Of a stretch of DNA of 64,000 nucleotides, positions 28,001 to 40,231 are shown piece after piece. The notes under the pieces were generated by a model, which made no database searches, was not told the origin of the DNA, and was given only the letters and a program-made list of their open reading frames with translations. The translations under genes were made by a program, and so were the position numbers. How positions within the stretch are numbered: position 1 is the stretch's first letter; every line of letters starts with the position of its first letter. This DNA is from Siphonodentalium dalli (Eukaryota > Mollusca > Scaphopoda > Gadilida > Siphonodentaliidae): contig CP136068.1 in assembly GCA_032622095.1 (NCBI GenBank), positions 15,669,729 to 15,733,728 of the forward strand. The letters are read 5' to 3'.

Positions 28001-30457
28001 CCAGTTTCAGGTGGATTTTAAGGGCTTTATTTAGTGATGCCTGATTGTTACAATTATGACGTATTGTACTTTACGTCACGACTAATATATCCTTATCTGT
28101 CGTTATTAATTACAGCCAATAATGTTCAGTTCGCATCGGAAGGACATTTTGTACCTAGTTATATATAATTGTGTGGTTATGGTTCACATGCTGTTCAAGA
28201 ACGGATAAAACCGGTATGAAATTTGCCGGACGTTCGGTGTGAAGATTGTCATTTTTGTCATGGCTGATATTTGTGAATATGCACAAATATGCGAGGTTGT
28301 CTTTAGCGCTCATTCCATCGCATGGTTTCGTTATAGCATTAGGAAAATCAGTATTGCATCATTCACTCTCTTCGATTTCTTACTAATGTGACAAAATTAG
28401 TGCATATCACTGGTTCACTTATACATAATTGTGCCATGGGTCAGTAACGCACGCATGTCACAGGCGTGCGATTGGCGAATATTAGTATGCTGCTATCCAA
28501 ACCGTAGCTGAAATCATGGTGGTTTCTTACGAATTATCCATCCTTCATGTATATATGTCTGCATATGACTATATGTGAGCCGGTTACGAGTATTACTTGA
28601 ACTAGGCATGGTTTGGGTTCATTTTGGGACAATTCATGTTCAATTTTGACGCTCTGATTGCGTTCTTTCAAACGTCACACACGTTGCCTTGTGCTGTTGA
28701 TGTCATCATATAGCTATATGGTTTTCTGCCACTTCAATCATGGTTGTGAGTCACTAATTTTATAAAGTGATGTCCGCATATTTGGCGGGGATGCCCCAAT
28801 AGCAATGTTAACGTTTTATGTGCCACTTCATGTTTTGTTTTTTTCCGTTGTGAACACGCACCATGGACATCGATAGCCTTGAAACTCCACTTGGCATACT
28901 TTAATTGTCCACCATTGGCATACTACGCATACTCAAATTTATACTGATCATACTACTCATGTTCCTTACATACACAACACGGCCGAATGTGCATGTACAT
29001 GTACATATGCAAGATATAACCGTTTGACATTGGTCATGTGGATGTTTGGGCTAAGGCAACAATTTATGCAAGTTTCTTCCGAGTGTTGAAAATACTCAGA
29101 CTGAGCATGTCTCTATCTTTGATGATGGCCACGACATGGCATCTCATATACATATACCTGTCTAATTGGTATCCTTAAGGCATTCATGTATAATCCATGT
29201 ATGTTTGGAATGCCCATAAATTGCATGCTTCGTCTCACCACTGATTTCTTAGCTTCGCTGAAATGGAGTGCATTTTCACTCATATATCTCAATTTCAATT
29301 TGATTGGGAACTTTGCTCAGCTAGCCGTTTCAGACTGTGAAATTTCCAATGGTCGCGTGTCTTGTATAGAGCCCACGCAGATGTACCTGTGTTTTTTTCG
29401 GTGTTTATAAAGTTGGGGAAATGCTCCTGATACCGTCGTTACCGCACATTATCGTGTATTACCGGCTGCACCAAAGCTTAATTGTTTGGTTCGCATATCA
29501 TCTGACTGGGAGACTGGGAAAGCTTCCCGAGATGAATATTAGTACAATGTGTCGACCAGGAACCCGAACGCAACTGACAATGGGATTTGTTCTGTTACTG
29601 GTGCCTGTGAACCATTTTACCGACGTTTCTTATACCTCTCTAATGTTACGAATGATTTGTTTCCGTGCGATTGAGCTACGGTGTTATATTCTCACTGCCC
29701 GGTGGGCTGTGTTGTGTATATTATCAGTCGGTGCTACCGTTGGCGATATGTCAGTGACTCGGCAATAATCCTGCCACGCCAGATTTCAAAACGTGTCTAT
29801 ACATGCATATGAACTGTGCTAATTTCATTCCCAGATATCGTAGTGGATGTAATTTCATTTATCAGAGGATTTCGCCTTTGGCAAAATTATCGGTGAGTGA
29901 ATTGTCTTTGACAATCGCCTTCAACCAGTATCTGGTACATGGCGCTGAGGCATGCGCAATTTGTGCTTTAAGTTCAAGAATATAGTCGGCTGAGTAGGCC
30001 CAATAAACCTCTTGTTTTGCCAATAATTGCCAAGTGGATGGTTTTATATTGTTACCGATATATACTGAACTGCTTATCCGTGGTGCCTTAATTAACCTTC
30101 GGTTGAGTTGATGCGTATATGTATGGTACGCACCATCATTGCCATGATGTCATATTAAACGCTGCCACTAGCGACGTTCTTGTACTGATGACCTTCCTAG
30201 ATATGTTGGCGGGGCAAATGTGAGTTAACTTAGGTGGAATACTACAATATTCATGAAATTCATCTAACAATAACAACACTGCTAGCAATGTCTTGATGCT
30301 GTGCTTTGTGATTCGTATATTTCAACTGCAGGAGTTATTTTGTTTTTCATGGAGTACACCGTTTGTTCACTGTGTTGAACGCGGTTGTTTGTGTCTACTA
30401 TCGATCGCTTTAAAGTCTCAGTTGACCCCGGAAGTGATTCTATAGTGAAATAGAATT
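25076..30457. mobile_element. 5.4-kb TIR element without a recognisable transposase
   Basis: The left end (25076-25117) and right end (30416-30457) are inverted copies of about 41 bp, including CACTATAGAATCACTTCCGG and GGTCAACTGAGA. The interior has only short ORFs (up to 115 aa at 29421-29768), none recognised, so it appears non-autonomous or its genes are decayed. A second element (26124-26925) is nested inside. Terminal sequences match the MITE at 30462-30741, including CACTGCGCATGTGTCCACGA, so they are one family. Confidence 0.8.
26124..26925. mobile_element. Nested ~0.8-kb element rich in GAGTACC/GGTACTC palindromes
   Basis: The ends are inverted and imperfect: TTACACTCTCAAATAAAG...TTTAGGTACC on the left, and CTACACTCTTAAAAATATAG followed by GTAC on the right when read from the other strand. 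Between about 26735 and 26850 a series of palindromes of the form AGAGTACCAA...TTGGTACTCT recurs about every 30 bp. No ORF is recognised. Confidence 0.65.
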
Positions 30458-30461
30458 AAAA

Positions 30462-30741
30462 ATTAAACGAGGCTTCACCCGTGAAGGTGAAGTTTAATTG
30501 TGATTCTATGAAGTATAGAATCACTGGAGGGATCAACTGCCGCCCGCCCCATACCCCACCGTGGGTGTGATTTTTCCAGCTTTACTACAGATCAATAGTA
30601 GACACATGCTTCTAAGAATGAGGTGTTGTCGTGGACACATGCGCAGTGATGCTATCTCAGTTGATCCCTCCAGTGATTCTATACTTCATAGAATCACAAT
30701 TAAACTTCACCTTCACGGGTGAAGCCTCGTTTAATTTTTAA
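30462..30741. mobile_element. 280-bp MITE with ~80-bp terminal inverted repeats
   Basis: The arms at about 30462-30541 and 30661-30741 are inverted copies containing TTAAACGAGGCTTCACCCGT, GAAGTTTAATTGTGATTCTA and GAGGGATCAACTG. The middle shares GGACACATGCGCAGTGATGC with the adjacent 5.4-kb element, marking it as a deletion derivative of that family. Confidence 0.85.
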
Positions 30742-30965
30742 CTTTATTGTAACAATCAGTTGTTTAGTTTACATAGCACGCACTTACTTACATGTACCGG
30801 TATAGGTCCCACTGATTAAACGCTCTTTATTTTAGGTAGGCCATTGAATAAAGAGCGTTAATTATCTAACTGATTGAATTACATGATATCGCCAGCCCTT
30901 ATTAGCTCAACTTTACTATGTAAAGTTTGAGCTATTGCCATGGCTTGGTATCCGTCATCTGTGTG

Positions 30966-31078
30966 TGCGTGTGTGTGTGTGTGTGTGTGTGAGGGTGTGT
31001 GTGTGTGTGTGTGTGTGTGTGAGGGTGAGGGAGGGTGTGTGTGTGTGTGCGTGTATGAGGGTGTGTGCGCGTGTGTGA
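30966..31078. repeat. GT-rich microsatellite
   Basis: (GT)n interrupted by GAGGG and GCGT. A matching tract at 52872-52950 is where the second copy of the flanking block begins. Confidence 0.95.
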
Positions 31079-31084
31079 TTCGTC

Positions 31085-31725
31085 AACAATTTCCTTTAGC
31101 ACGGGCTACAGTTCGTACCTTTGGTCCGATTATTATGAAATTTGTCATGGATGTTGACATTGACATGTAGATGGGAACGAATCATTTTGGGATCATTCGG
31201 CCAAAACACATGGCCGCCGGCAGCCATCTTAGATTTTACTCTTTGCATGACCTTTGACACGGGCTACAGGTCGTACCTTTGGATCATCATAAAATTTGTC
31301 ATGGATGTTAACAATGACATATAGATGGGAACGAATCATTTTTGGGTCATTCGGCCGTCAGCAGCCATCTTGGATTTTACTCTTTGTATAACTAAATCCT
31401 TTAGCACGGCTACAGGTCGTACCTTTAGTCTGATCATCATGAAATTTGTCATAGCTTTTGAAAGTGGAACGAAGATCGGAACGAGACATTTTGGGATCAT
31501 TTGGACAAAAAACATGGCCGCCAGCGGCCATCTTTTATTTCAAAATTTAATTAGCACGGGCCACAGGTCGTACTGTTCGTCTGATCATCATGAAATTTGT
31601 CATGGGTGTTAACAATGATATGTAGATGGGAACGAGTCATTTTGGGGTCATTCGGCCGAAAAACATGGCCGCCAGCAGCCATCTTGGATTTTGCTCTTTG
31701 TATGACTAAATCCTTTAGCTTTTTC
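31085..31725. repeat. Satellite of ~160 bp, four copies
   Basis: Same family as 15868-17430 (GGGCTACAGTTCGTACCTTT, ATGAAATTTGTCATGGATGT, ATGGCCGCCAGCAGCCATCT). Short forward ORFs here are satellite translations. Confidence 0.9.
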
Positions 31726-32083
31726 AATATGCTTTATTTCTCTTATCAAATTTCACATGATATTGAGATATGAGTGTATATACAAAAGATATGTACAATA
31801 TTATAGATGGTAGTCTATAGAAATGAATTATATAATTTATATACATTCTGACTCCCTTAAATTGTATTACAGTTGACTCTGTTGTGAGTTGGCCGGATAA
31901 ATGTGGTGCCAATTTATTTATTGACCGGATCATTGATTGTCTATTGTTTAGAGTTATCTTTCATAATTTTAATGTCGCCTGATTTCGTTTAGTACTTTCT
32001 GTCAGGAAATTTGTCAAAGTAAACTTAATTTCATTTAATTACGTATTGCTACAGTGATGTTATCCAAGCTTGATATACGTTCT

Positions 32084-32730
32084 ATGTGCCACCGCAGACG
32101 CTACGATTAAAATCGTAAGTGGGGAAAATCGTAGGTGGAGAAATCGTAGCTTGCCCGCAGACGCTACGGTGCTGCGATGTTTGCAGCTACGATTTTATCA
32201 ACGTGATCGATCACATGATAGCAAAATGTTATACCACATTCTCCGCATTATGCAACTAAATACATATGGCATGTATTTCAACGGTGCACCTACAGCCAAA
32301 TCAAGGCTACTACACCGAACTACATACATATACAGAATGATCTAAACTAACAAGTTGATGTTGAAAGTTCAAGCGAAATTGAATATGTTTTTTTTTTTTT
32401 TTTTTTTTACCTGTCAACTCAACAGGCTCAGATGCCCCAATTGAATTTCAACAATGGCGGCAGCCCTCTACTCCTTGCATGATATGTGGTATAGGCCTGC
32501 ACTCCCTGCACTTTCGTGGTATTTACAACATGACCAGAGCGACAGTGGTCATGTGGCAGCTACGATCGCGTGCGTTGCCAAGGTCACGCCACGATTTTCC
32601 TGGTAAAATCAAACAGTGCTTGATTGCTACGATTTGGCTACGATATTGTCGTGGGCATGCGCATTGGATGCTTCCTCCTGCGATTTTCCCCACTTACGAT
32701 TTTAATCGCAGCGTGTGCGGTGGCACTATG
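32084..32730. mobile_element. ~650-bp MITE with ~45-bp TIRs
   Basis: The left end reads GTGCCACCGCAGACGCTACG then ATTAAAATCGTAAGTGGGGA. The right end read from the minus strand is GTGCCACCGCACACGCTGCG followed by the same ATTAAAATCGTAAGTGGGGA. The interior contains repeated CTACGATT words and a poly-T run. No transposase is present. The second copy is at 53967-54613. Confidence 0.85.
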
Positions 32731-33176
32731 AGTCCCGCTATCAGTTTATGTCTTTTTGTATGCACTAAATTTGGAAAGATTTTTGTGTTTTTTTGTGTTT
32801 TTTTTTTGTTTTGTCGCACGTGTCGACAAAGTGACATTCGAAAATGGGAAACCCGAAAAAACCATCGGCTGGGCATGTGTGTATGTTGTTGCCAGCTATG
32901 AGTGATCACTAGCATATTCGCGATGCAGCTTGTGTTCAACCATATCTACAAAAAAAAGGGAAAAAATATTGATCTGTTATTATTAAAATTATAACTTTTT
33001 CAATAAAAGCTGAGAATACTGGTCCATGCTAATTTCTAGTCTGGATTTTCATCAGAATGTATATAATGAATACAGTCAATATTATACCAATACAGCAATG
33101 GTCCAAGCAAACTACCCCCAACCACAGCAGAACCATGGGCAACCCCCTCAGGACCCAGTCCGAAACACGGTCTGCC

Positions 33177-33221
33177 GCCATTCATCGGAAAGCTCTCAGG
33201 GAGAGCTTTCCGATGAATGGC
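33177..33221. repeat. Perfect 21-bp hairpin with 3-base loop
   Basis: Arms 33177-33197 and 33201-33221 are exact inverted copies around AGG. The copy at 55059-55103 has one mismatch. It lies downstream of the LINE's 3' end, but its relation to the LINE is unknown. Confidence 0.9.
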
Positions 33222-33509
33222 AACAAGCCACATCCCCGACCAAATCCCGAGAAACCACAAACAACTCCGCCTTGGCCAGGGAGTCGACTACTTGGAGCAT
33301 TGCTCTACAATAGTACACTACCGGTATAAGTTATAATTCTGGTCACAATCTAGGTGGAACATTTTAGATACAAAACATATGGTAAATAAAAATACAATTT
33401 ATATTACATTTTAAGTTCAATGTGTCATCAAGATTAACTTATCGAGTTGTCATTTATCAGCAGCTTAATTTAATTCTTGTTTATTCTGTTACTGGATTTA
33501 TCATGTGGG

Positions 33510-34832
33510 TCACAAATTTTCATCTTCAGTCTCTTTTAGGACTAGTCTAATAAATGAACACAACTTTTTCAAAAGTGCAGGGTCTTTCGTGCTTAGAATT
33601 TCGCACATGGTTTCTGTGTTAATTTTATTTGTACTTATAATTGGTAGGAAATGTTTTCTTATATTTCTAAATTTATCGCACTCTAGAAGGTAATGAAATT
33701 CATCTCCAAGTCTACAGCTCTTACATAGTTTGCATTTTCTGTCCCGTAAGTCAGTGTTGTTCCATCTACCAACTTCAATGGGTAGTTTGTGATTACTTGT
33801 TCTGAATTTACTGAGTGTGACTTGGTTTCTACGACCTAAAATATACAGGTAGTCTTCAAAATAGATGTCACTTTTAAATATCCGGTAAATTTTCCCTTTG
33901 CTAGATTGTGTCATACTATTTTCCCAAGAGTGTCTAAATGTACTAATGATACTGCATTTTACATAGTTTATAAATTGTTCTTTGTTTGGAATATGGGTTG
34001 ATTCTATCATATGTGACTGGTTGCAGTTTGCCAATATTTTTCGAATGCTTAGGACCCATTTAAATGGTGTTTGTTCAGTTTCATTAGCCATTTTCTCAGC
34101 TAGTCTGAAATGAATTTTACATATTTTTGTATTTCCAATATTTATCAGTTTTGTCCAGTACTTAATTTGTCGAATATTAATGGTTATGTATATTGGGTGT
34201 CTACCGGTTTCACCATATATCATATAGTCTGGAGATGAAGGTTTTAGGCTTAGCACATGCTTACAGAACTTTTTATGAACATGTTCTAGGATGTCATTGT
34301 TGTCAAAACCCCAGACTTCACACCCATATAATAGAATAGGTAGGACTTGGGAGTCAAACAGTTCAAATTGGTTTTGTAGTGATAACCAGAGGGTTCTTGA
34401 TCGTGATATGACAGCATACATGGCTTTGGTTGCTTTTTCTGCTAGGGATTTTTGGCCTCAGAGAAGTTACCTGACTTTGTGTGAATTATTCCCAGATAAT
34501 TAAATTTCTTAATGGGTTCTAGGTTTTGGCCATTAAAATTAAATTTGGCATATTTTGGGACACTGCGCTTTGATATTAGCATAATCTTTGTCTTGCTTAC
34601 ATTAACTGTTAGTTTCCAGTTGTTACAGTATTTTGCAAACATATCAAGTTGATTTTGTAATTGTTTTGGAGTTTCTGCCATTAAAACAGTGTCATCAGCA
34701 TATAAGATATCAAAGAGTTTCAAATATGTATTCAACTGATTTTCTATCTGTACAGAGACCTTATTTAGTCCAGACGCACCACTATCTATTATGAAGTGTT
34801 CGAGGTCATTGAGATATAGAGAAAATAGCAAC
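33510..34832 (-). pseudogene. LINE A (left block), 3' part of the RT ORF, frameshifted
   Basis: 33510-34421 encodes the C-terminal part after the RT palm, ending in a cysteine-histidine motif (CKLCKSC...GDEFHYLLEC). 34442-34832 encodes palm residues with YADD. The two are one ORF in the right-hand copy (55392-57755); here one T is missing from the T run in GGATTTTTGG near 34447-34452, which shifts the frame. At 34832 LINE A homology ends abruptly at AGCAAC, where unrelated sequence and LINE B begin. Non-LTR retrotransposon with APE-type endonuclease; clade not resolved (Jockey/CR1/L2-like). Confidence 0.85.
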
Positions 34833-36589
34833 AATTCGTTTAATCTTTTTGACCCATAATACATAGGTATTAAGATAACATATAATACATTTTATGTACA
34901 TGACTTACATAATAGAAATACAAATGATATACATTATAATATATGAAAAGTATTTACAATATAAATAATATACCTGTTTGCCATAGGTGCTGTCTGCTGA
35001 CGCTATATACTATGGTGTCATATATGACTGATCCACACAAAGTGCATAGGCATCCTCAATTATATTACCAGCGAGGTAATATAATTAAGAGTATGTATCC
35101 ACTCTGGTTTAGTCGCTTGCACATGTTATTTCGTGTTAGGTTCGTAGGAATACTGTGTCATTTACTATCTTTTCGGTATCTACCCAAGCTTATCTGAATT
35201 TATAAGTTTACGATTGATTATTTTAATAAAGTCGCACAATTTCCGTATGTCTGTTGAATTGTTCTGGTTAAGTATTTCACTCATTGTGACAGTATTTTGT
35301 TTTTTGTTAGTAAATTTTGATAGTAATCGCTGTCTTTCGGGTGATAGTCTCTCGCATTCAAGAAGATAATGAAATTCATCTCCAATCTTTCTGGAGTTAC
35401 AGAGTGGACATAGTCGGTTAGTTTGTTCAAGTTTTCGCCAGCGTCCTGTTTCAATAGGTAAATGGTGATTACTGGTTCTAAATTTACATAATGTAATCCG
35501 GTTTACTACGTTCAACGTTAGATACCTTTCAAAAGATAAGTCATGTTTAAAAATTTGGTATATCTTACCACGACTGGAGTTGTTCATATCAGTTTCCCAA
35601 TTATCCGTGAATTGTGAAATTAAACTACACTTTATATACGAAACGAATTGGGCAGTATCCGGTATGCGTTCCATGTGCCATGCATGTAATTGGTTACAAT
35701 GGTCTAATAAATCATAGATTCGGTGTAACAAAGGGAAATGATTAGCGTTGATATCGAACATAGTCTGTGCTAATTTCAGAAGTATTCTGGGATATCTCAC
35801 CTCCTCACTGTTCATAATTTTGCACCAATATTTTATTATTCTCGTGTTTATATACACGTCAATTGGTAGTCTCCCACATTCCCCATACAGCATAAAGTTG
35901 GGAGTAGATGGCCTCAGGTGAAGAATATGCTTCATAAATTTTCGATGAACTTTTTCAAGAATATCATTGTTACCGAAACCCCAAATCTCGCAACCATATA
36001 ATAAAATTGGCATAACGTGCAAGTCGAACAAATCAAGTTGTGTTTTGATCGAGAGACAGTGCTTTCGCGAATTGCCAATAACTGAGTACATGGCTTTGGT
36101 AGCTTTTTCTGCCAGGGCCTTTTTTGCCGTCGTGAATGATCCAGATTTGCAAAATATTATTCCTAGGTAATTAAATTTGTTTACTGTTTCGATTCTTCTT
36201 CCTTTGAACAGAAATTTTGTCTTTTTTGGAAGACTGGTCTTCGAAAAGTTGACAATTTTCGTTTTCTCGATATTCACTGTTAATTTCCATTTATTGCAAT
36301 ATTTTTCAAAGAGGTCCAGTTGTTGTTGTAATACTTTTGGGGTTTCCCCCATGATTGTCGTATCATCGGCGTACATAATCATGAATATTTTCACATAACA
36401 GTTGAGTCGATTCTCTATTTCTAGGTCTATTGTTTTTAAGCCCACTACGTCGTTATCAAGTAAATATTCTTGCAAATCGTTCAAGTACAGTGTGAATAGT
36501 AAGGGGGATAGGTTGTCACCTTGTCTAACACCAGCATGGCAGGGGAAGTAAATGGATTTACTTCCCTCTGCTTGAACACAGGATTTAAT
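34833..36589 (-). mobile_element. LINE B, 5'-truncated insertion into LINE A
   Basis: 35180-36590 encodes a related but distinct RT: GVRQGDNLSPLLFTLYLNDL, MYADDTTIM, and a C-terminal CPLCNSRKIGDEFHYLLEC. Upstream RT motifs and endonuclease are missing. By chance or by the insertion mechanism it is in frame with LINE A RT sequence upstream, giving one 626-codon ORF (35180-37060) with two YADD motifs. LINE A residues encoded at about 34430-34832 recur at 36590-36962, so the insert is flanked by a target duplication of about 370-400 bp. 34833-35170 is its AT-rich 3' region. Confidence 0.8.
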
Positions 36590-39079
36590 GGTTGCTTTTT
36601 CTGCTAGGAATTTTTTGGCCTCAGAGAAGTTACCTGACTTTGTGTGAATTATTCCCAGATAATTAAATTTCTTAATGGGTTCTAGGTTTTGGCCATTAAA
36701 ATTAAATTTGGCATATTTTGGGACACTTACATTAACTGTTAGTTTCCAGTTGTTACAGTATTTTGCAAACATATCAAGTTGATTTTGTAATTGTTTTGGA
36801 GTTTCTGCCATTAAAACAGTGTCATCAGCATATAAGATAACAAAGAGTTTCAAATATGTATTCAACTGATTTTCTATCTGTACAGAGACCTTATTTAGTC
36901 CAGACGCACCACTATCTATTATGAAGTCTTCGAGGTCATTGAGATATAGAGAAAATAGCAACGGTGACAGATTGTCGCCTTGCCTTACTCCCGTGAGACA
37001 TGGAAATGCTTCTGAAATATCATCGCCTAGGCGGACTGATGACTTTATGTTAAGATACATATTTTTAATAATTCTTAGAATTTTCCCAGTTATTCCGGTA
37101 CGATGTAGTTTGTACCATAGACCGTCTCTCCATACTCTGTCGAAAGCTTTCTCAAAATCAATAAAAGCGCAGTATCAATTGGAATTCAATTTTCTTGTGA
37201 TTTCAGTCAGTATATGAATGGCAAAGATATTATCAATTGTTGCATATCCTTTCCGGAAGCCAGATTGGTTTTCACGTAAAATGTTGTTTCCAGGAATTCG
37301 TATAGTCTAGTCACTAGTATTTTTGTGAAAAGTTTTCCTAGGCAGCTCAAGATTGTTATGGGTCTATAATTTTGAGGGTCTTTTGGGTCACCTTTATTTT
37401 TATAGATGGGGCATATTATTCCAATACCCCATGCTTCTGGGATATTCCCAGTTTCTAAAATCAGGTTAAAATTTGTGCAATATATAGCTATTATCGGTTC
37501 GGATGAGGATGTAATGTATTCATTCAGTAGTTTATCTTCACCTGGAGATTTGTTATTTTTTAGGCCTCTTATTGCAGTTGTTATTTCTTTGATGTTGACA
37601 GGCTTGTTCAGTTCATTTGTATCATAGAGATCAGATGATCCACATATTTCAGGCACTGGTTTGGGGCTATTTTTGTGAATATCTGAGTTGAGATTTCTGA
37701 ATATAGTTGGAATCTGTGTCATTTTATGGCCTTTTAGTTTCGACCAAAATTTCTTTGGGTCAGTATTTCTCATTTGTGCTATTTTATGGGAACATGCATC
37801 TCTGTGTATATTAATGGCTGTGTTGGGTGCTCGCTTATATATCTTGGCTTTCTGACGCATTGTTTTACTGGATATAATGCTGCCAGTGACTTTACACTTC
37901 CTAGCAGCCATTCTATAGTCCTTACGGGCTAATTGACAATCTTTGTTAAACCATGGTTTGCTGTTAGCTAGGTACTTCCTGGCGGGTCTTAAAGGCATAT
38001 TACTATTTGTTGCAAAGGTTTTATGTGCCGAGTCTGATTTCCTCGATGATCATCTGCCCAATGTACAATTTTATGTTCAATTTCGGCTATGGTGGGGAGG
38101 TCAAAGTTCCATTTAAATATTTCTTTTTTACTTGCATCCCACATTCGGGGCTTACAACTACTTTTTTCTTGATTTATGCTTTTGGTATTTTGGGGGGACA
38201 CGTCAAGACTTGTAATGATGGGGCAATGGATATCGGAGAAAAGGTCAGAAAACATTTCGACAGAATTTGTTTTCAATAGTGGCAGAGATGTGTGTGTACA
38301 TAACACGTAGTCGACTGTAGAAGCATCTTTACGTGTTAATGCTCCAATTCCGCTATCGGTTCCTATTCTACCGTTTACTATGAAAAATTCGTTAGCTTTG
38401 CAAAAGCTTAATAATTTATTTCCGAAATTATTTTTTGATTTGTCGGTATTGCACCTTTTTATTAGCAGATTGTTCAGTTCCAGAATAACGGATGTATCTT
38501 CTACATAATATTTTAACCCTGGAATATTATTTTGTTCTGTTTCTTCAGGGGTGATATAGTCGTTATCTGTGGAGGTGCGTGCATTAAAATCGCCTGTTAG
38601 GAAAATTTATTGGTTCGATTTTTTAATTTAATATATTCGCCTGTAATCGTGGTAAATGCCTCTTTAGATGAATAATTACTACTCTCTGGCGGTATATATA
38701 TTGCCCCAATGATGATTTTTTCATCTCTGGAGCCATGTATTATTTTCAGTTCGATCCAGTGGACATAAGGACAGCTTGTATTTATCACATTTGACAGGTT
38801 GGCTAGATTTGACTTAATACCTATTATGATTCCACCAGATTTTATTCGGGAATGTTTTGTTCTGTTTTTCATAAAAAAGGTATAGCCAGATAGTGATATT
38901 TCATCGCAATCATCAGTTTTTATACGCCCGTTTGAAAAAACGGCCGTATTATAGTATTGGTCTGTCCGTCCGTCCGTCCGTCCGGGCGTCCGGACCGACG
39001 TCGATACACTTGTGAGTTGCGATCTTTTGTTTGAGTGACTTGTGGGTTGCACCCCACAAGTAACGTACGGAAAATCCAA
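36590..39079 (-). pseudogene. LINE A (left block), endonuclease and N-terminal RT, broken
   Basis: Pieces on the minus strand: 38597-39079 (N-terminal APE endonuclease, with KSGGIIIGI and GAIYIPPESS), 37989-38306 (C-terminal endonuclease, FSDIHCPIITSLDV), 37207-37998 (RT fingers, GLKNNKSPGED and NYRPITILSCLGKL), and 36590-37060 (palm, GVRQGDNLSPLLF). Frameshifts separate them. This copy has extra damage compared with the right block: a 4-base deletion near 37290, a TGA near 37175, and an 11-codon in-frame loss near 36727. It is not functional. Confidence 0.85.
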
Positions 39080-39099
39080 TTTTAAAGAGCGGTATGTGG

Positions 39100-39447
39100 G
39101 TTTATTAGCCGAAAAGTAAGTTCAAGTTCGAATTTGGGTTCCGCCCGCCAATTTTCACCGGAGTTATGCCCCTTATTTGACATATTTTGACTTAGAAAAT
39201 CCTTGAAATTTGTTGTCCGGATGATAACTTTAGTATAGTTTATCGGAATGAATCCAAATTTGGTATATTACACAGGTCAAGTTCGAACTTGGGTTCTGTC
39301 CGACCATTTTTGGCAGAGTTATGCCCCTTTTTCGACTCAGAAAATTCAGTTTTTCTTATGTTTTTTGGTTTCCGGATGATAACTCGATTTTGGAATGTTT
39401 ATACGCAAAACCCGTTTTTTTGTGGATTACATATATCGAAATACAGC
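39100..39447. repeat. Satellite of ~170 bp, truncated at the Polinton junction
   Basis: Units contain GAGTTATGCCCCTTATTTGA, TTGTCCGGATGATAACTTTA and CAAGTTCGAA. The right block holds more copies (58850-59620). Here the unit is cut after ATACAGCT. Confidence 0.85.
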
Positions 39448-39547
39448 TGCTGCAAGACGGCTGGTTTGGCCGGTAAAGGTACATTATATAAGTACATTGG
39501 AAGTATGGGTACATATTCTACTGCCCTATTGTCTTCCGACATCAAAG

Positions 39548-39655
39548 GAGATCAAAGGAAAGTACCCCGCCCCCGCACAGTATGACGTAACGACGTTGTA
39601 TGTAAACAAAGAAGATCAAGGTACCACCGCCCCCGCACCGTATGACGTAGCGACG
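39548..39655 (+). promoter_or_regulatory. Duplicated GC-rich block with TGACGTA sites
   Basis: AAGTACCCCGCCCCCGCACA with GTATGACGTAACGACG, and GGTACCACCGCCCCCGCACC with GTATGACGTAGCGACG, form two copies about 59 bp apart. A reversed TACGTCAC is at about 39698. These resemble CRE/ATF sites and sit upstream of the + strand gene string, so a promoter or enhancer role is inferred. Confidence 0.45.
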
Positions 39656-39959
39656 CGTGGGTGTTTGAGTATACACGAGTGGGTGTGGGTATTTGTATAC
39701 GTCACGGTTGTGGGGGTCCTTCAGTATATGGATGTGTACTTCGTGAGTGTGGCTATTTGAGAATGGTTGTATACGCTTTCGGGCCTTTGAGAACGGTACA
39801 ATGGGCAATCGTATACTTCCGTCATCGAAGTACGTCGTGTATACTGTTCGTCAGGTACGAAGTATATTTGACAATGATGGTGTACCCCCGCTGGTGTATC
39901 CCTCAGGTGTGCTTATCAAGAATTAATAAGGATGATCCAAGTACCTCTGTGTTATAACC

Positions 39960-40196
39960 ATGGACAGTGATCATACTTCGGAAAAGTGGCAGTTAATGGG
40001 TCACAAAGTCCCCAGATCCGAAATAGTTTATTTCTGTCAAATTATCATTCTGTACTCCATCATAATCACGTCTATCGTCAATTTATCTATAGGACACGAG
40101 GCATCGACATTATGGACTAGTCTCCTTTCGTCATCGGCGGGGTATCTATTGCCAGCTCCTTATATACGTAAAAGCGTCACGTCTGCGGCGGTATAA
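39960..40196 (+). CDS. Small membrane protein with two hydrophobic helices
   Basis: This 78-aa protein has hydrophobic segments at about residues 22-44 (IVYFCQIIILYSIIITSIV) and 50-66 (LWTSLLSSSAGYLLPAP). The pattern KxPRxEIVxFxQ...LW..LLSS..GYLLP.P recalls small proteins I associate with invertebrate Polinton-like elements, though that is from memory. It opens the + strand gene string, 35 bp before the TBP-like gene. A holin-like or virion-membrane role is possible but not shown. It is probably real, because the reading frame is open and its composition is that of a membrane protein. Confidence 0.65.
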   Translation: MDSDHTSEKWQLMGHKVPRSEIVYFCQIIILYSIIITSIVNLSIGHEASTLWTSLLSSSAGYLLPAPYIRKSVTSAAV

Positions 40197-40231
40197 AGAA
40201 AGAATGTGATACAGCTTCGTGTCATTTATCA

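Larger units (their letters stand above)
30998..39447. repeat. Flanking direct repeat, copy 1 (left of the Polinton)
   Basis: From the GT tract to ATACAGCT at 39447 this block matches 52872-59205 almost base for base, apart from a 2.1-kb insertion (about 34833-36961). It contains a satellite, a MITE, a hairpin, a dead LINE and a second satellite. Both copies share the LINE's disabling frameshifts, so they separated after the LINE died. Either it is a genomic duplication or two haplotypes were joined in assembly. Confidence 0.9.

Noticed and set aside
29421-29768. 115-aa ORF in the 5.4-kb TIR element, considered as a transposase fragment
   Set aside because: No DDE-type motif or other recognisable feature.
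30966-31078. GTGTGAGGG tract considered as telomeric repeat
   Set aside because: It is an interrupted (GT)n microsatellite; no TTAGGG-type unit.
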